From Gonatopus flavifemur (Eukaryota; Arthropoda; Insecta; Hymenoptera; Dryinidae), in the NCBI GenBank assembly GCA_018340375.1, contig JAFFJZ010000001.1, positions 34,650,001 to 34,714,000 on the forward strand: 64,000 bases of DNA, read 5' to 3'. Position 1 is the stretch's first letter; every line of letters begins with the position of its first letter. Position numbers and translations under genes: made by a program. Below the pieces are notes generated by a model. It was not told the DNA's origin. It saw only the letters and a program-made list of their open reading frames with translations, and did no database searches. Of the stretch, positions 1 to 11,670 are shown in pieces.

Positions 1-1080
1 AGAATGCATATTCTTTGTTTATTTTTGTTTTCCACATTACATATTCATACAGATATATTCATGCAATGAGTTACTTGATCATATACAAATCTCGAATCAA
101 TCGATAATGAATACCTGTCGTGACTTGTATAACTTCTTGTGCAACAGCAATAAATTTTTATTCCAATTTATGATTATCAATTAAATAAGTACTCCATTGA
201 GCAACGTATTGAAATTTATCAACAACATTAAACAGTGAATATATGTATGCTTTGAACTTTTATGTTTGCTCACATTAATTTTGGTCTACCTCATTTGAAA
301 ACATTTCATACCGTTTCTACTTCAATATATTGATATAAATATTTCAAACACTGTTGTGTGCTTCATGTTCGTAAGGCAGGTAATTCACGCTCGTTCCAAC
401 AATAAACAATGTTCCAGTGTACGGATATGAATACGATGAGATGGAATTCATATATTCTGCTCATAAATTATAAAGAGATAATCGATACCTTTGGAGGGTA
501 TCAATGGGATCGATATTCTTTGCTCCATAATCAAACCTATTAATCTATAAATGTGTATCTTGAAATTCTTCAAATAGTTCGAAAATTCGATCAAAATTTT
601 TTCCAATACACAGGGAAAATACTTTACGGATTTTTTAAAAAATGTTATTGAATTCACGTAACCACTCACGTGGATGTACGTCTTTTTCTTGGTTTTCTTA
701 ATAAAGCAGAAACGGTAAGGTTTAGAGAATGAATTTTTTCTCAAAAATATGTAAAATCATGAATACCAAGTGGAAAGTCATAAACATATTTGAAAATCAG
801 AATTTCGCTATGCATTTTATTTCTTCTACATCTTAAATTTATTCAAATTCATCATCGTCGTTTTCATAATATTCCATATTTTGGAGTCGATATCCATTTT
901 GCAAACCTCACCGTCATCTGGTTTATTAAAAAATCAAGAAAAAGTCTCAGATTGGTATAAAAATTATTATATTTTCGAGTTCCATTTTCTTCTCATGTGA
1001 TTAAACGTTGTTGAATTCCTGTTTATGTCAGAAATCAACTCAGTACCATCCCCACTATACGTTTTCGACGCTCAAATCCT
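1..1080. other. No recognisable feature
   Basis: AT-rich sequence without splice-bounded coding, RNA gene or clear repeat arms. Confidence 0.5.
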
Positions 1081-1343
1081 ACTGAAACTCCCTAGTTATT
1101 CTCTAGAGCCTGGTGAGGCCTAAAGAATGACTAGAGTGATTCGTAATAGAGCATTCTTGATAACATTTTTATGTGAAATTCATCATCATCAGCTGTTATT
1201 TCCAGCTTTGTTTATCTCAATTGTACAAAATATCCATCCTGAAAGAATACACGGGATTGAATAACACACTGACAGAGAAAAGACCTGGTTGGAACATTCC
1301 TGCACTGAGGAAAAGGGTTTAGTTGAATATCAGACAGCTAACC

Positions 1344-1669
1344 TAGTAGAAATACTCTGGTCATTGACAGGTTTTGTAATGCTTAACTAGCTAAAAACTA
1401 GAGCTAAAAACGTTTGCAAGTGCCTCGTAAGGTTCTGGTGAGGTACTTGCGAGTGTCTAGTATCTGGCTAGTTAAGCGTTATCAAACTCGTCAATAACTC
1501 AGGGACTGTAACGTTATTCACTTCCATTACTCATTATATATACAATATATATAATAAATATATAATTTGTGTACAATATACATTCTATACATATATATTA
1601 TAATGAGCAACAAAGGTGAATAACATTACAGTCCCTGCAATAACTAAAGCATTTCTCCTTGGGTAGGAA
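1344..1669. repeat. Foldback repeat with AGTAGAAAT ends and CTTGCAAG-type core
   Basis: The left arm ACTCTGGTCATTGACAGG and TGCTTAACTAGC pairs with the right arm GCTAGTTAAGCG and CTCGTCAATAACT. The centre has TTGCAAGTGCCTCG and GAGGTACTTGCGAG. It is interrupted by the hAT-like MITE at 1500. Confidence 0.72.
1500..1637. mobile_element. hAT-like MITE, 138 bp, perfect 8-bp target duplication
   Basis: The inverted repeats begin CAGGGACTGTAACGTTATTC and end CAGTCCCTG. CAATAACT flanks both sides exactly (1492-1499 and 1638-1645). A second copy is at 8003-8145. The centre is TATA-rich. It is inserted in the right arm of a larger foldback (1344-1669). Confidence 0.88.
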
Positions 1670-1751
1670 ATTTAGACACTCTAAATAAAAATTTAGTCGT
1701 ATCGAATACATTTTATTCATCACAGCTACATTTTTCCCTGGTGAATCGAAC

Positions 1752-2260
1752 CAGATTTCAACACAGAAAAAAATAATTAGCTGTCATTTGGTAGCTAAAA
1801 ATTACACTGAGGACCCAATTTCTTAGATTCAAAAAAAATTTCTTTGCCTTCATTCTGATAAATCTTGTTCTCAATGAAACAAATGATGCATTGAAATGGA
1901 AAAATTTTCCATTGAATTGAAATCATATTCTTCGAATTTAGGAAAAAATACATTTTTGTTTCAGTTTGAAAATTCTTGGCTTTAGTTTGATGAAACTTTT
2001 CTCCATTGAACTGAATTTTCGTCCATTGAAAGAAAGATTTATCAGAATGAGGGTGAAGAAAATTTTCTTTTAATCTAAGGAATTGGGTTTTCAGTGTAGC
2101 TACGGAAGTTATTTTTTAGGTGTCGCAGCTACTTCTTGGCTATCCAAATATCAACCACAAAACTTGTGCAGTTACAGCTACGATTTCCTACTGCGGTAGC
2201 TAAAAAATAGCCACAGCTGCAGTTATTGTAGCTATCTGTTAAAAATGTTTGTGAATTTAA
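1752..2260. repeat. AGCTA-rich iterated repeat, interrupted
   Basis: Outside the MITE at 1805-2096 the sequence repeats GTAGCTAAAAATTA and CAGCTAC words in both orientations. A related stretch lies at 48715-48870 (TAGCTGCAGCAGCGAAGTG with CACTTCGCTGCTGCGGTTA). Confidence 0.55.
1805..2096. mobile_element. CACTG-type MITE, 292 bp, arms about 85 bp, TA duplication
   Basis: The arms start CACTGAGGACCCAATTTCTT and end GAATTGGGTTTTCAGTG, with TA on both sides. It is inserted in an AGCTAC-rich repeat (1752-2260) that continues on either side. Confidence 0.85.
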
Positions 2261-2319
2261 TATACGTTCATAGAAAAAAGTACATTAATTTTCAAGGGCG
2301 CTATATGAATTGTATTCCA

Positions 2320-2520
2320 CATTTGGATATTGAAAAATCAATCACATATTTCATGAACTTCAAACAAAAGTTTTGAAATTCATAACAGTTTGTGAAAATT
2401 CATAACTGTAGATATTGAATTTCTGTATTTATTTGAATATTGGAAAATCAATTACATATTTCTCAAATTTCAAACAAAGTTTCTGATATTCACCACAGTT
2501 TACGAAAATTCATATCCCGA
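2320..2520. repeat. Imperfect tandem duplication, unit about 120 bp
   Basis: AATCAATCACATATTTCATG with AACTTCAAACAAAAGTTT recurs as AATCAATTACATATTTCTCA with ATTTCAAACAAAGTTTC. Both are followed by ACAGTTTGTGAAAATTCAT-like sequence. Confidence 0.7.
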
Positions 2521-2704
2521 TATATGCGATTATCCCGAAAGTGTGTGAACCTGAAATTCCCCGATCTGTTGAAAACTAGTAGATTTTGAGAAATGACTAG
2601 AAAGTACTAGTTTTCAATAAATCAGGAAATTTCGGGACAATCGTGGTCTACCCTTTGGATGTGAATTTTTGTAGGGAAAATTACTTGTTGTAAAATCAAC
2701 ATCA

Positions 2705-3000
2705 CTAATTGTGAAATCAAATCACGAAGTTTTAATAATTCGCTCATATATGTATTTTCATTTTCAGAATTTTTTGTATTAATTTTGTAACAAAACATGA
2801 TGAAGTATTCAGGAGGGGTTTTTAAAATTAAATAATGTGGTGTTGAAAATTCATCGTAAAATCAAATCACGCGATTCTAAAAATTCATTCATATATGTAT
2901 TTTGATTTTCAGAATTTTTTGTAATCATTTCACACCATAACATGATGTAACATTTGGAAGGAATTTTGGAAATTAAGTAATATAGTGTTGAAAATTCATG
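2705..3000. repeat. Imperfect tandem duplication, unit about 150 bp
   Basis: Two units share AAATCAAATCACG, TCATATATGTATTTTNATTT, CAGAATTTTTTGTA, ACATGATG and GTGTTGAAAATTCAT in the same order. Confidence 0.78.
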
Positions 3001-3395
3001 CATTTTTTTACATCGATTTTTATAATGTTGTGGCTTGAATTTCAAAATTCTGTCTATTATTTTGGGGATACAAAAATGTTTGAAAATTAATACACAATTG
3101 TGTGTGTTAATTGCTTCCAAAGTTTCTACATTAAATTCCAAACAGATTTTTCTAACAGTGTACAGTGGTGGAAAAAGGCTGCTAAAAAAGTGAATAGCTG
3201 CCACACCTGCTTCCTTTGTTGTCGTGAAGTCATTTCGACCACGAATGTTTAAACCAAGTCATTTTTTGTCAGTGTAAGAATGTCGCTGGCTATAATTTAT
3301 CAACGATTTTTCGCCAAACATGGTCTTCTCTTTTACCAAACATTGGGAAACATTGTAATTTCTAAAAGAATCTAAGCACATTCTGTAGTTCTTTA

Positions 3396-3595
3396 AGGGG
3401 GTACCAGCGGCTGGGCTTTTAAAAATTTTTTCGAGACGAACTACATAAAAATACGTACATTAATTCAAAATATCTCTCTGTACATCATTTCTTGAACTGC
3501 TGAAGAAGTGCTGTACAGAGGGATATTTTTAATTACTGCGTGCATTTTTTTTCAGTTTGTCTCGTAAAAATTATAGCGCTGGTATCACGTTAATA
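3396..3595. repeat. Dispersed foldback repeat, member 1
   Basis: ACGAACTACATAAAAATACG, TGTACATCATTTCTTGA, AAGAAGTGCTG and ATAGCGCTGGTATCACGTT recur at 18571-18712 and partly at 41835-42005. The outer parts pair (GGTACCAGCGGCT with AGCGCTGGTATC). Confidence 0.65.
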
Positions 3596-3657
3596 AATTC
3601 AAAACTGTTCAGATTTTTGTTCGATGTCCCACATCGGAGATGCAAAATCATCAATAA

Positions 3658-3921
3658 CCCAGACAGCACACAAATCATCATTTTTAATTCATAGAAACTC
3701 CTCAAAGGATTTTTGAATAGTTCCCGATATGACAGTGAGAATGAATTTGAAAAAAATACATTTTGGATGTCTGAATAGTTCTTGATGAATTCACGATATG
3801 AATTCTTTCTAAAGAACCAAGTTTCCCATCAAAAATTCAAATCGAATTCAAAGTATTTATAATGAATTCATGTTTACTGTCATAACGGGAGCTTTTTGAA
3901 GGGATTCCTTTGCTGTTTGGG
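3658..3921. mobile_element. MITE with CCCAGACAGCAC ends, GAATTC-rich core
   Basis: The left end CCCAGACAGCACACAAATC and the right end GATTCCTTTGCTGTTTGGG are inverted repeats of 264 bp total. AA lies on both sides. The interior repeats AATTCAT and GAATTC words. Confidence 0.7.
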
Positions 3922-3929
3922 AATCTACC

Positions 3930-5090
3930 AAGATTCATAAAATAAGATCCTTTCTAATGTCGAGCATGGAAGTTCACTACTTACTTTGTGATATTTATCA
4001 CTCTTTTTCAATATATCACAAAATGTGAAACGTTTCATCACGATCAAAAGAGCAAAACATATCTGCAGATTCTTTTAAAAATTACTTTATTTTCGGGTGG
4101 CCTCCGCGTGGATTGAGAATTCAATATCGAATATATGGACAAAATTCACTTACATCACATTATCCAAAGTTGCGTAAAACGACGAGAACACCGCGACATT
4201 TAACCATGATTTTATCAATACAATTTTACATTCAATATTTATATATTTTATACATATAAAATATCAGAATTGCATACAACGTGAGGAAACACGTGTGTGA
4301 TGTACCAAATATACATACTCGGATATCACACGGATGTTTTTAAACCGTTTATATAATTTTCTTAAGCAACTCGATAATATTCACTGAAATCCATGAGAAC
4401 GTTCATGGAACTTTTTTGAAACGTTTTGAGGAAGTGAAAACACTCGCAAATGTTGGATTTACGTTCTCAAAGGAAACTATATAAGCACTTGATCAATTCA
4501 AATTTACTGATAATCGCAAACTTACACAATTCCTTTAAATTTCAAGTGTGTGGTCATGAAAGTGATAATGCTACACTGAGAAAAGAATTTGGTTACATGA
4601 AATAAATACATTCATTTGTCACTCAGTAAGAAATATTCATTTACTGTCAACAAATATAGTGACTATTAACAAATATCACTGTTGGGAAACGTAGGATCTG
4701 TTTTATACAGCATTTAAAATGAAAAAACCATTCATTTGGTATGTTAATTTCATATTAACAATTCCATACTTTTTTTGAGTAACGAATGATTCTTGTTTCA
4801 TAACAAAGTGATTTGATATCTTTAACTTTTTCATATGAGAAATCACAGTTAAGTATGAGTCCACACAAAATACAAATCATTCAAATCGAATTTGAGAACT
4901 AGTAGTTGGATGTAAGTAACTAGTTTTCGATCAATACGAGATTTATTTTGCTGGAATGCAGATTTGTTAATAGTTAATAAATCTGATCTGTGACAAACAT
5001 TATAAGTTTGGCGTGACTCTCCACATATTTGGATGTGGCGGTCTGAGTGTTGGCGCATGCGCGATAACCGTTATGTTAGTCACCACAACA
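3930..5090. other. No clear gene; possible MITE edges
   Basis: AT-rich. A CACTGAGAAAAGAATTTGG edge at 4575 resembles the CACTG-type elements, but no partner end was found. Confidence 0.4.
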
Positions 5091-5097
5091 CGATAAC

Positions 5098-5280
5098 ACT
5101 TATAATTTCGCTGGATAAAAAAATCCATAGAATCTGACAAGATTCAATCAGAATTACATTGAGAAAACATATTCATCTAATTAAATCTCATTGTAAATGG
5201 TTGAATAAGATTCGGTCAGAACATTGTGTAAGATTCAATGAGATTTGGCGAGAATCAATGGATTTGTTTTACCAGGGTTA
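5098..5280. repeat. Iterated-palindrome repeat with GATTCAATGAGATT-type words
   Basis: AAGATTCAATCAGAATTACA, AATCTCATTG, TAAGATTCGGTCAG and AAGATTCAATGAGATTTGGC alternate in orientation. The right edge TTTTACCAGGGTTA resembles the edges of other elements here. Confidence 0.45.
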
Positions 5281-6084
5281 CCTTGGAATCTATAATTCTT
5301 AATAATTTATATGGTTTTGAATGAGAAAAGGACTGTGTTGAGATAACAGTTGTAATAACGTAGATTAAAATCCACCATATGAAACTATCAGGACCCATTA
5401 TAGAATACCAGTTTCTGATATTTAACTGTATTTTTAATTAACGCTATTATAAACTATCATTTTGATACAGTTCCTCATTCAAAACTACATAAACTACTAA
5501 TATTGAAAACGGTACAGTCAATAATAAATTATCGGTTCGAAACACTAATTCGAAACTATTCCCATTCACAATGGTTTTTTACAGAAAATTTTAAGCAAGC
5601 AGTGATGTGTGTCAACTAAGTGAAATGGTTATATCAATGGATCGTGATGTTAGTTCAACTCCATTATAATCTTCCTTCAAATTAAATTATTCTCCAATTG
5701 ATTAATGCTTCAATATTGGCCCAAATAATGTAAAAATATTATAAAATTTATATTGTACTCAGAGAATAAAATAGTAGTTTTAAATTCAATTGATCAATTT
5801 TTCAATCAACTGAAAATCAATTTCATACAAAAACATGATTTGTTAATAGTTAACGGATGTTTAAGTTATCCAAAGAGCATCGCTCAAATATGTGGATTGG
5901 TGATAATAATTTTATATTTATTTCGCCATAAGCAAATATAGGGTTCGTTTACTATAAACTAATCTTGTTAACTATAAATAAATCTTTTTCTCAGTTTAGC
6001 GTGAACTACATAAGGTAATTTTGAATGTTACACTGAGAGAAATTCCTACAGTCACTGTAACTAAAACACCTCAACTAAACATTC

Positions 6085-6424
6085 TCAAATAACTCTATTC
6101 CTGAATATCTCTATTCTCAAATGAGTTTATCCCCAAATATGACTAATCCTAAATATTTCTGTTCTTACAAATTAGAGGTTCACGATGTTGCACGGTATCG
6201 GTATTTTTTATAGAAAATTTGAAATATAGAATTTGATACAAATTATATATAAGATATCGAAACCCTGCAATATCGTGCACGTCTATCAAAAATCTCTATT
6301 CTTTTCAATAATCATCAGATATAGATGTTTTTTGTTTTATATATAAAACAATAGAGATTTGTAAGAATAGAGATATCTAGGATTAGTCATATTTGAGAAT
6401 AGAGGAATAAGGAATAGAGTTCTT
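6085..6424. repeat. Foldback repeat with long arms
   Basis: The left arm (GAATATCTCTATTCTCAAAT, AATATGACTAATCCTAAATA) pairs with the right arm (AGAGATATCTAGGATTAGTC, ATATTTGAGAATAGAG). A second palindrome lies within (ATGTTGCACGGTATCGGTA with TATCGAAACCCTGCAAT). Confidence 0.65.
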
Positions 6425-6544
6425 GTTCTGCTCGATGAAATCTGCTAGTTTCAGCTTCATAAATTTTTCGTTTCTCTGGTACGTTCTGCCTGTACATTAT
6501 TAAACGTATGAATTTATTTCTTGATGTAATTGGAATACAGAAAT

Positions 6545-6690
6545 CTCTACAGGGATTTTTTTCCACTCTAGTAGTTTTCTACGCTATTACAAGGCTTTAT
6601 TAGGCCTAGCAAATCCCTCACAAGGGCCTGGTAAGGCCTCGCAAGGCTTAGAGAATAATTCACCAGAGTGATTCCTACTAAAAACGTTCC
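6545..6690. repeat. CTTGCAAGG/GGCCT-core repeat
   Basis: TAGGCCTAGCAAATCCCTCA, CAAGGGCCTGGTAAGGCC and TCGCAAGGCTTAGAGAATAA belong to the family also seen at 1085-1155, 1344-1669, 31785-32025 and 33195-33355. The right edge CACCAGAGTGATTCCTACTA matches the shared edge motif. Confidence 0.55.
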
Positions 6691-6932
6691 AGTTCTTTTC
6701 AAGTAGGTAATTTCTATGTGAATATTAGTCGTAACCAACAAAAATCTGCAAAATATGCATTACAAGTCAAAAATTGTTTCCTTCGAAATGAGTTTTTCCT
6801 TCGATACACGATGTACAAATTTCAAATTCCAACCATAATTTACATCTATCGCATAGTTTCATACTTGAATCTAGATTTCAATTTTATTGGGTTAATTGAT
6901 ATAGCGATAGAATCAGAAATTACAAATCAGAT

Positions 6933-7160
6933 ATGAATTGTTCAAGAGTTTTTACCACGGAGGATGAGTGCATTTCCCCCCTCTCTAATACGGTCCTGTC
7001 ACCACGTGAAAAGCACGTCGCGAAGGGTGGGAGAGCCGTTTTAGGGGTTAAGACAGACAGTTCAACGGCGACCATCGACCGTTGCGCGACCGGCTTGCGT
7101 CATACACGAACAATTGTTCGAAATCAAAAGCAAAGGAAAATCGTTACGTACGATCTATAA
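6933..7160 (+). other. GC-rich island, possible promoter, 5' UTR or lost exon
   Basis: The stretch about 6955-7115 is much GC-richer than its surroundings and contains CpGs (CACGTCGCGAAGG, TTGCGCGACCGG). The plus frame stays open for 75 codons but gives a composition (many Arg, Thr, Cys) that I do not recognise. No repeat arms are visible. It may be a transcription-start region. Confidence 0.2.
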
Positions 7161-7812
7161 TTCGAAGCAGAAAAAAAATACCAAGGATTTATACAAAGTT
7201 TCGAGGAATATTCTTGAACCATGATCATTTTTGAAAAAAATTAGCCTCAAATTGTACGTGATATAATTGCATAAAATTCAAAATACTAATTGAACAAGGA
7301 TGATCGAATGAAAGAAATCTGTTATAACGTAGTGATTCGTAATGGAACGTTGCGCGAAGTGTTTATTGCCGATAGAAGTGTCCCCCCCCCCCCAAAAAAA
7401 AATTATCCTCCTAGTATACAACGTTTATTGTTGTTAATTATTTTTCAAACAATACACAATAGCGAGTTTTAAAAAAAAAACGACTTTGTTTTCCACGTGT
7501 TATGCATGAGTGGAAGAATTCTTTCAACAAGTCGATTTCTCTCCTGTCAATTATAGTCGTCATAGTATTTTCTTTTCGAGATACTTGGAGTATGATTTAC
7601 AAAGCCGGTTTTTAAAGGCGTGTGGAGTTTAAGAACAAACTTCAGCTTTTATACATACCGAACGAACGATCGGTATAGGTTCTTCATCGTGTGTGAACAT
7701 TCAAACTTGAATATTTAAATAGCGAGTGCTATTATTTGTTGAATCTCCTTCGGATCATGAAATCAAGGTTTTGTTATCAAATTATCGCGATTGATTTTAT
7801 CTTCGATATCAA

Positions 7813-7836
7813 AAAGAGAGAGAGAGAGAGAGAGAT
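7813..7836. repeat. (GA)n microsatellite
   Basis: About eleven uninterrupted GA dinucleotides. Confidence 0.9.
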
Positions 7837-8002
7837 TTTATGAAAGGTATAATTTCAATGATAATTGAGATTGCAAGTGATTTCACAGTTACCATCACAC
7901 TCATTCAAATTCCAAGATTTCGTGTATTCAACGTATGACAGTAACGAATAATTCGTATGTATAAATTGTGTATGTTCTATATACATATTCATTCCTTTCT
8001 AT

Positions 8003-8145
8003 CAGGGACTTCAACGTTATTCACTTTCGTTGCTCATTATATATAAAATATATATAATAATATAGATATTGTACACAAATTATATATTTATTATATATTT
8101 TTTATATATGATGAGTAACGAAAGTGAAGAACGTCACAGTCCCTG
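8003..8145. mobile_element. hAT-like MITE, 143 bp, second copy
   Basis: Same family as 1500-1637: CAGGGACTTCAACGTTATTC at the left and CACAGTCCCTG at the right. The flanking 8-mers CTTTCTAT and CTTTATAT differ at one position. Confidence 0.87.
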
Positions 8146-9142
8146 CTTTATATACGTATTTATAATTCAATAAGTAAATGATTCATGCATCATGAGTTGT
8201 GTATATTGTTGCTTCAATATACACAATTTATGTGAAGTTCGTGTATCTTCTCAATCAATACATTTATTATATTAACTGAAACATAATGTTACCTGATTTA
8301 ATCAAGTGTAACTTGAAAAATTCATTAACTCAAGTAGAAAAAAAATTAATATGATTAATGGAGAAGTTCAACGAAAATTCATCGAAAGCATTCCGCAAAA
8401 GTAGGGAATTGTTGTGAGCCTCACGTTTGGAATTTTATACGATTGATAACAATTTGAAATGTTTCATGTTCATCGTGTCCCACATGTGAGTTACTTGATT
8501 ATTTTTTCACGATCTTCCATCTGTCGTCAAATTTCTATACTTCTATCTCAAACATACGGATTTCAAATAAATGAACGACTCAGAATCTAGTGTTGCGTTC
8601 GGTTTATGGCATAACGTATAGGAACGTAAAAATACTGTTATTCACATCAACTGAGCATCATTTCATTAAATCTAGTAATTGTCGACGGCGTTCCGGTACT
8701 TACAAATCGTGTTTAGGCCTTCTGTTATAACGATTAAAGTAAATGTAAATGAGGAATTAATTGAAGGGAGAACATCGGTAGTAGGGTAGGGTAGATGATA
8801 AGGATGATGGATTATTATAAGGAAAAAACCTTGTTGGGAAAGAACCTAAGTGATGTCTTATTTATGCAGATTCATTCATTCGAGAGATTTGATCATCAGT
8901 TATTTTCAACTTCGATGATTATGGGAACTATGAAACAAATTTTTATCCAACAGCATCTACAATTTTTATAATAAATTAATTCGCTTAATTTTACACAAAA
9001 TCACTTCTTTTTATACAAACTCTATTAGGTTATCGTCAGAACTGAGCAAAAATTGTAGATTTTCTTCACAAACATGGTAATCGCACAAGAATTGATCCAT
9101 GAACTTCCAACTTTCCCGGTACTTCGTGGGCTCTCTCAAATT

Positions 9143-9450
9143 TTTACAGTGAGATTTCACTATTTAGGTAGCCAGAAGTGAGCTTGTCGAAATTTCGAAT
9201 GAAATTCCCACTCTATCTGGAGAGTGGAAGTCTAAGGTTTGAGGTTAGAAACTCACAGCCACTCCAATTCTAGAGTAAATATTCCACTCTAAAAAAGTGA
9301 GAGTTCACTCGAAACGAGTGAAAATTCCACTCGAAGTGGACTGGCTCACTTCTGAGACTTAGTGAAGTGAGAAGCATGATATTTCACTCTTCCACAACGA
9401 AATGTTCCACTAGCGTGAAGGTAATTCCCCACAATTTTTAGAGTGTACTC
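9143..9450. repeat. ACTC-n-GAGT iterated repeat, copy 1
   Basis: Shares TTGTCGAAATTT, TTCCCACTCT, GAAGTCTAAGGTTTGAG and GCCACTCCAATTCTA with 47460-47650. It contains many short CACTC/GAGTG palindromes. Confidence 0.6.
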
Positions 9451-9480
9451 CAATAGCATTTCGCGCGCAAATGTAGCCAA

Positions 9481-9547
9481 ATGTCAAAGTTGAATCCTTA
9501 TACGTCGGTTTTAATGGGAAAAACTACAAGCAGTTGCACTCTCATAG
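9481..9547 (+). CDS. Possible first coding exon, plus strand
   Basis: An ATG opens 22 codons (MSKLNPYTSVLMGKTTSSC then TLI) that run into a strong donor, ATAG/GTGAGC. The surrounding 250 bp are noticeably GC-richer than the neighbourhood and free of inverted repeats. The frame would exit with one base, which matches an acceptor at 17743 in the plus-strand gene, but such a match occurs one time in three by chance. The GC-rich block may instead be a promoter or 5' UTR. Confidence 0.25.
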
Positions 9548-10029
9548 GTGAGCGTGATGGGTATTTGCGTGCAGCTGGCGAGTGTATTCACCAGCGAAAC
9601 ACTGGCAAACTGTTTGCACGATGTTGCGGCTTCCGAGGATCAAGCCTTTGCGCGCACCGAACGTTATCTGGATAGAAAATTAATAAATTGAGAACTACAA
9701 ATACTGAGATACGTCATAACATTCCATTTCTTCGTTCGTTCAATATGAACAAATGAACTAACGAGTAATGAGAGATTTAATTGTGAATTCGAATTGAAAT
9801 TCTACTTCGGATGTTCTAAAAAATTATGAAAAAAAGAAATGCTGGTTCGATTTATCCACTTCACTCGTATGAACTTTGATTAGTAATGTTAAGTGACGAA
9901 TTGTTAGGATTAAACATCTCGCATAACGTATATACTTCTGAAATATACATCAAGAAAAAATAAATGATAGATGGAATTGAATGAATATTTTCCCTATGTA
10001 TAGAAAAAGGAGTGAAAATTATATATAAT

Positions 10030-10620
10030 ATAATTATATATAACCCCAAAAAAATTTCAGCTCGATCGAACAAACTGTAGGGGTCTCACCCCCCCCCCCC
10101 CCCCTCGAATTTCGGAAAATCCAAAAAGTGTGATCAATCCCTCTTTTTGCATCCATTTTTTTGTCATTTCGCCCTCTCTGGCCCAGAATGGTCGTAACAT
10201 TTCAGCTCGATCGGACCAACTGCAGGGGTCTCCCCGTCTCATTCGAAGTTCGGAAAATCAAAACAATGTCAACCTGTTATTTTGTAACTTTGATTTCTCT
10301 TTCACGGAATAGTTGTCAAATTGGATCAAATTAACTAAAAAATTTTTGTAACCAATTGTATGAACTAGAAGGGTCTCATCTGATCCCCTCCACACTAAAC
10401 TTCCATACCAGCAAACTTTCCTATGATTTTTGTAGAAACACGTGTAGTTTTCAAAGGTTACATGGAAAAAATTGTATGGCTGTATTTGGCTCACCCCAAA
10501 CTTATGGCTGCCTGAACCAGACATTTGGTTGATATTGTTGAATATCTGTTTGTCACAATGAAATTTCTGGTTGTGAGACCCCTACAGTTTGTTCGATCGA
10601 GCTGACATTTTTTTGAGGTT
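10030..10620. repeat. Inverted-repeat block with ACTGTAGGGGTCTCAC arms
   Basis: The left arm AAAAAAATTTCAGCTCGATC and GAACAAACTGTAGGGGTCTC reappears inverted at 10570-10612. A further direct copy lies at 10200-10260 (TTCAGCTCGATCGGACCAAC). A run of 18 C occurs at 10087-10105. No transposase was seen. Confidence 0.65.
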
Positions 10621-10936
10621 AGTTTGGGCACATTTGACAAATATTCAAGAAAAACGGGTGTTCACTACACCTTAATTTATGTAACTGTTTTTGTGAGGAC
10701 AGTTTCAAAGTTTGACATTCCTCAAAAAACTTCGTTATCAAGTAATCAATTGTGACAACAAACATTGTCATTTATATAACATATTATGTAACATGATGGA
10801 GTTCACAAAACTTGCGTTGTTACATCAATCAAGTTGCTTTCATATCCATGTTATTTAATAATAAAAACAACGATTTTTTCGGCTGTTCAGAAGTTACAAG
10901 TGCGAGACTTTAGCTAATTTTTTCAAGAGAAACTAC

Positions 10937-11049
10937 TAGTGATGGGAATCTTTAAAAAAGATAGATCCTTTTCTATATAAAAAGTATCGGATTTTCATTG
11001 ATATCTATAAGAATTATATATTTTTTTCTATTAAAGATCCCCATCACTA
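10937..11049. mobile_element. hAT-like MITE with TAGTGATGGG ends
   Basis: The ends TAGTGATGGGAATC and GATCCCCATCACTA are inverted repeats of a 113-bp element. The flanking 8-mers GAAACTAC and AAAACCAC match at 6 of 8 positions. Confidence 0.6.
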
Positions 11050-11670
11050 AAAACCACACAGAAGAATTAGCTGAGTTCCGTGCAAGCCATCTCGTATTGG
11101 ACAAGATCTCGTTCCATCTGAAAACGATTGAATAAATTCGTTGGGCTGGGTTCGTAAGGATTTTGTAAGCTACAGAGGATTTTCGAAGACTTAGTTTGTT
11201 GTTCCGCAGGAATTGCTAACACCTTGACGAGGTCGTGGTCCGTGTCACTTTTATTCCTTCTAAACAGAATAATATAATTTATTGAATTATCATTGTAAGT
11301 TACTCAGCATCAAAGATCAAACGAGAAACGCGATATTCCGAATCAGAAGATGGATCCTTTTTTTTGTACATTAGAGTGAATGTAGAGAAAAATCTCTTGA
11401 ACGCAATGAAGTTCATTGTGATGCTTGATGAGGAGTCTTTTCGACATTCATGTGATCGCTACAAAATGGCATGGGATTTTGAGGAACTTTAAACTATTCA
11501 TAAGTTTTTTAATGCGACACTAGAAACTAGACTCAAGTATCTTGCCGAATAATTGCAAAGCACTTGGTGAGCGATTTTGTCTAGTGTAGCCTCACGAAAC
11601 TTATACATTCCTAAATCATTTCTACCGAGGAACATGCTTAAAAATGTCACATCAGGCAAACTGAGAGAAA

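Larger units (their letters stand above)
7160..9140. other. No gene seen apart from the MITE and microsatellite listed
   Basis: AT-rich with a poly-C/poly-A run at 7381-7400. No coding signal. Confidence 0.4.

Noticed and set aside
7813..7836. Possible GAGA regulatory element
   Set aside because: A plain GA microsatellite with no nearby promoter evidence.
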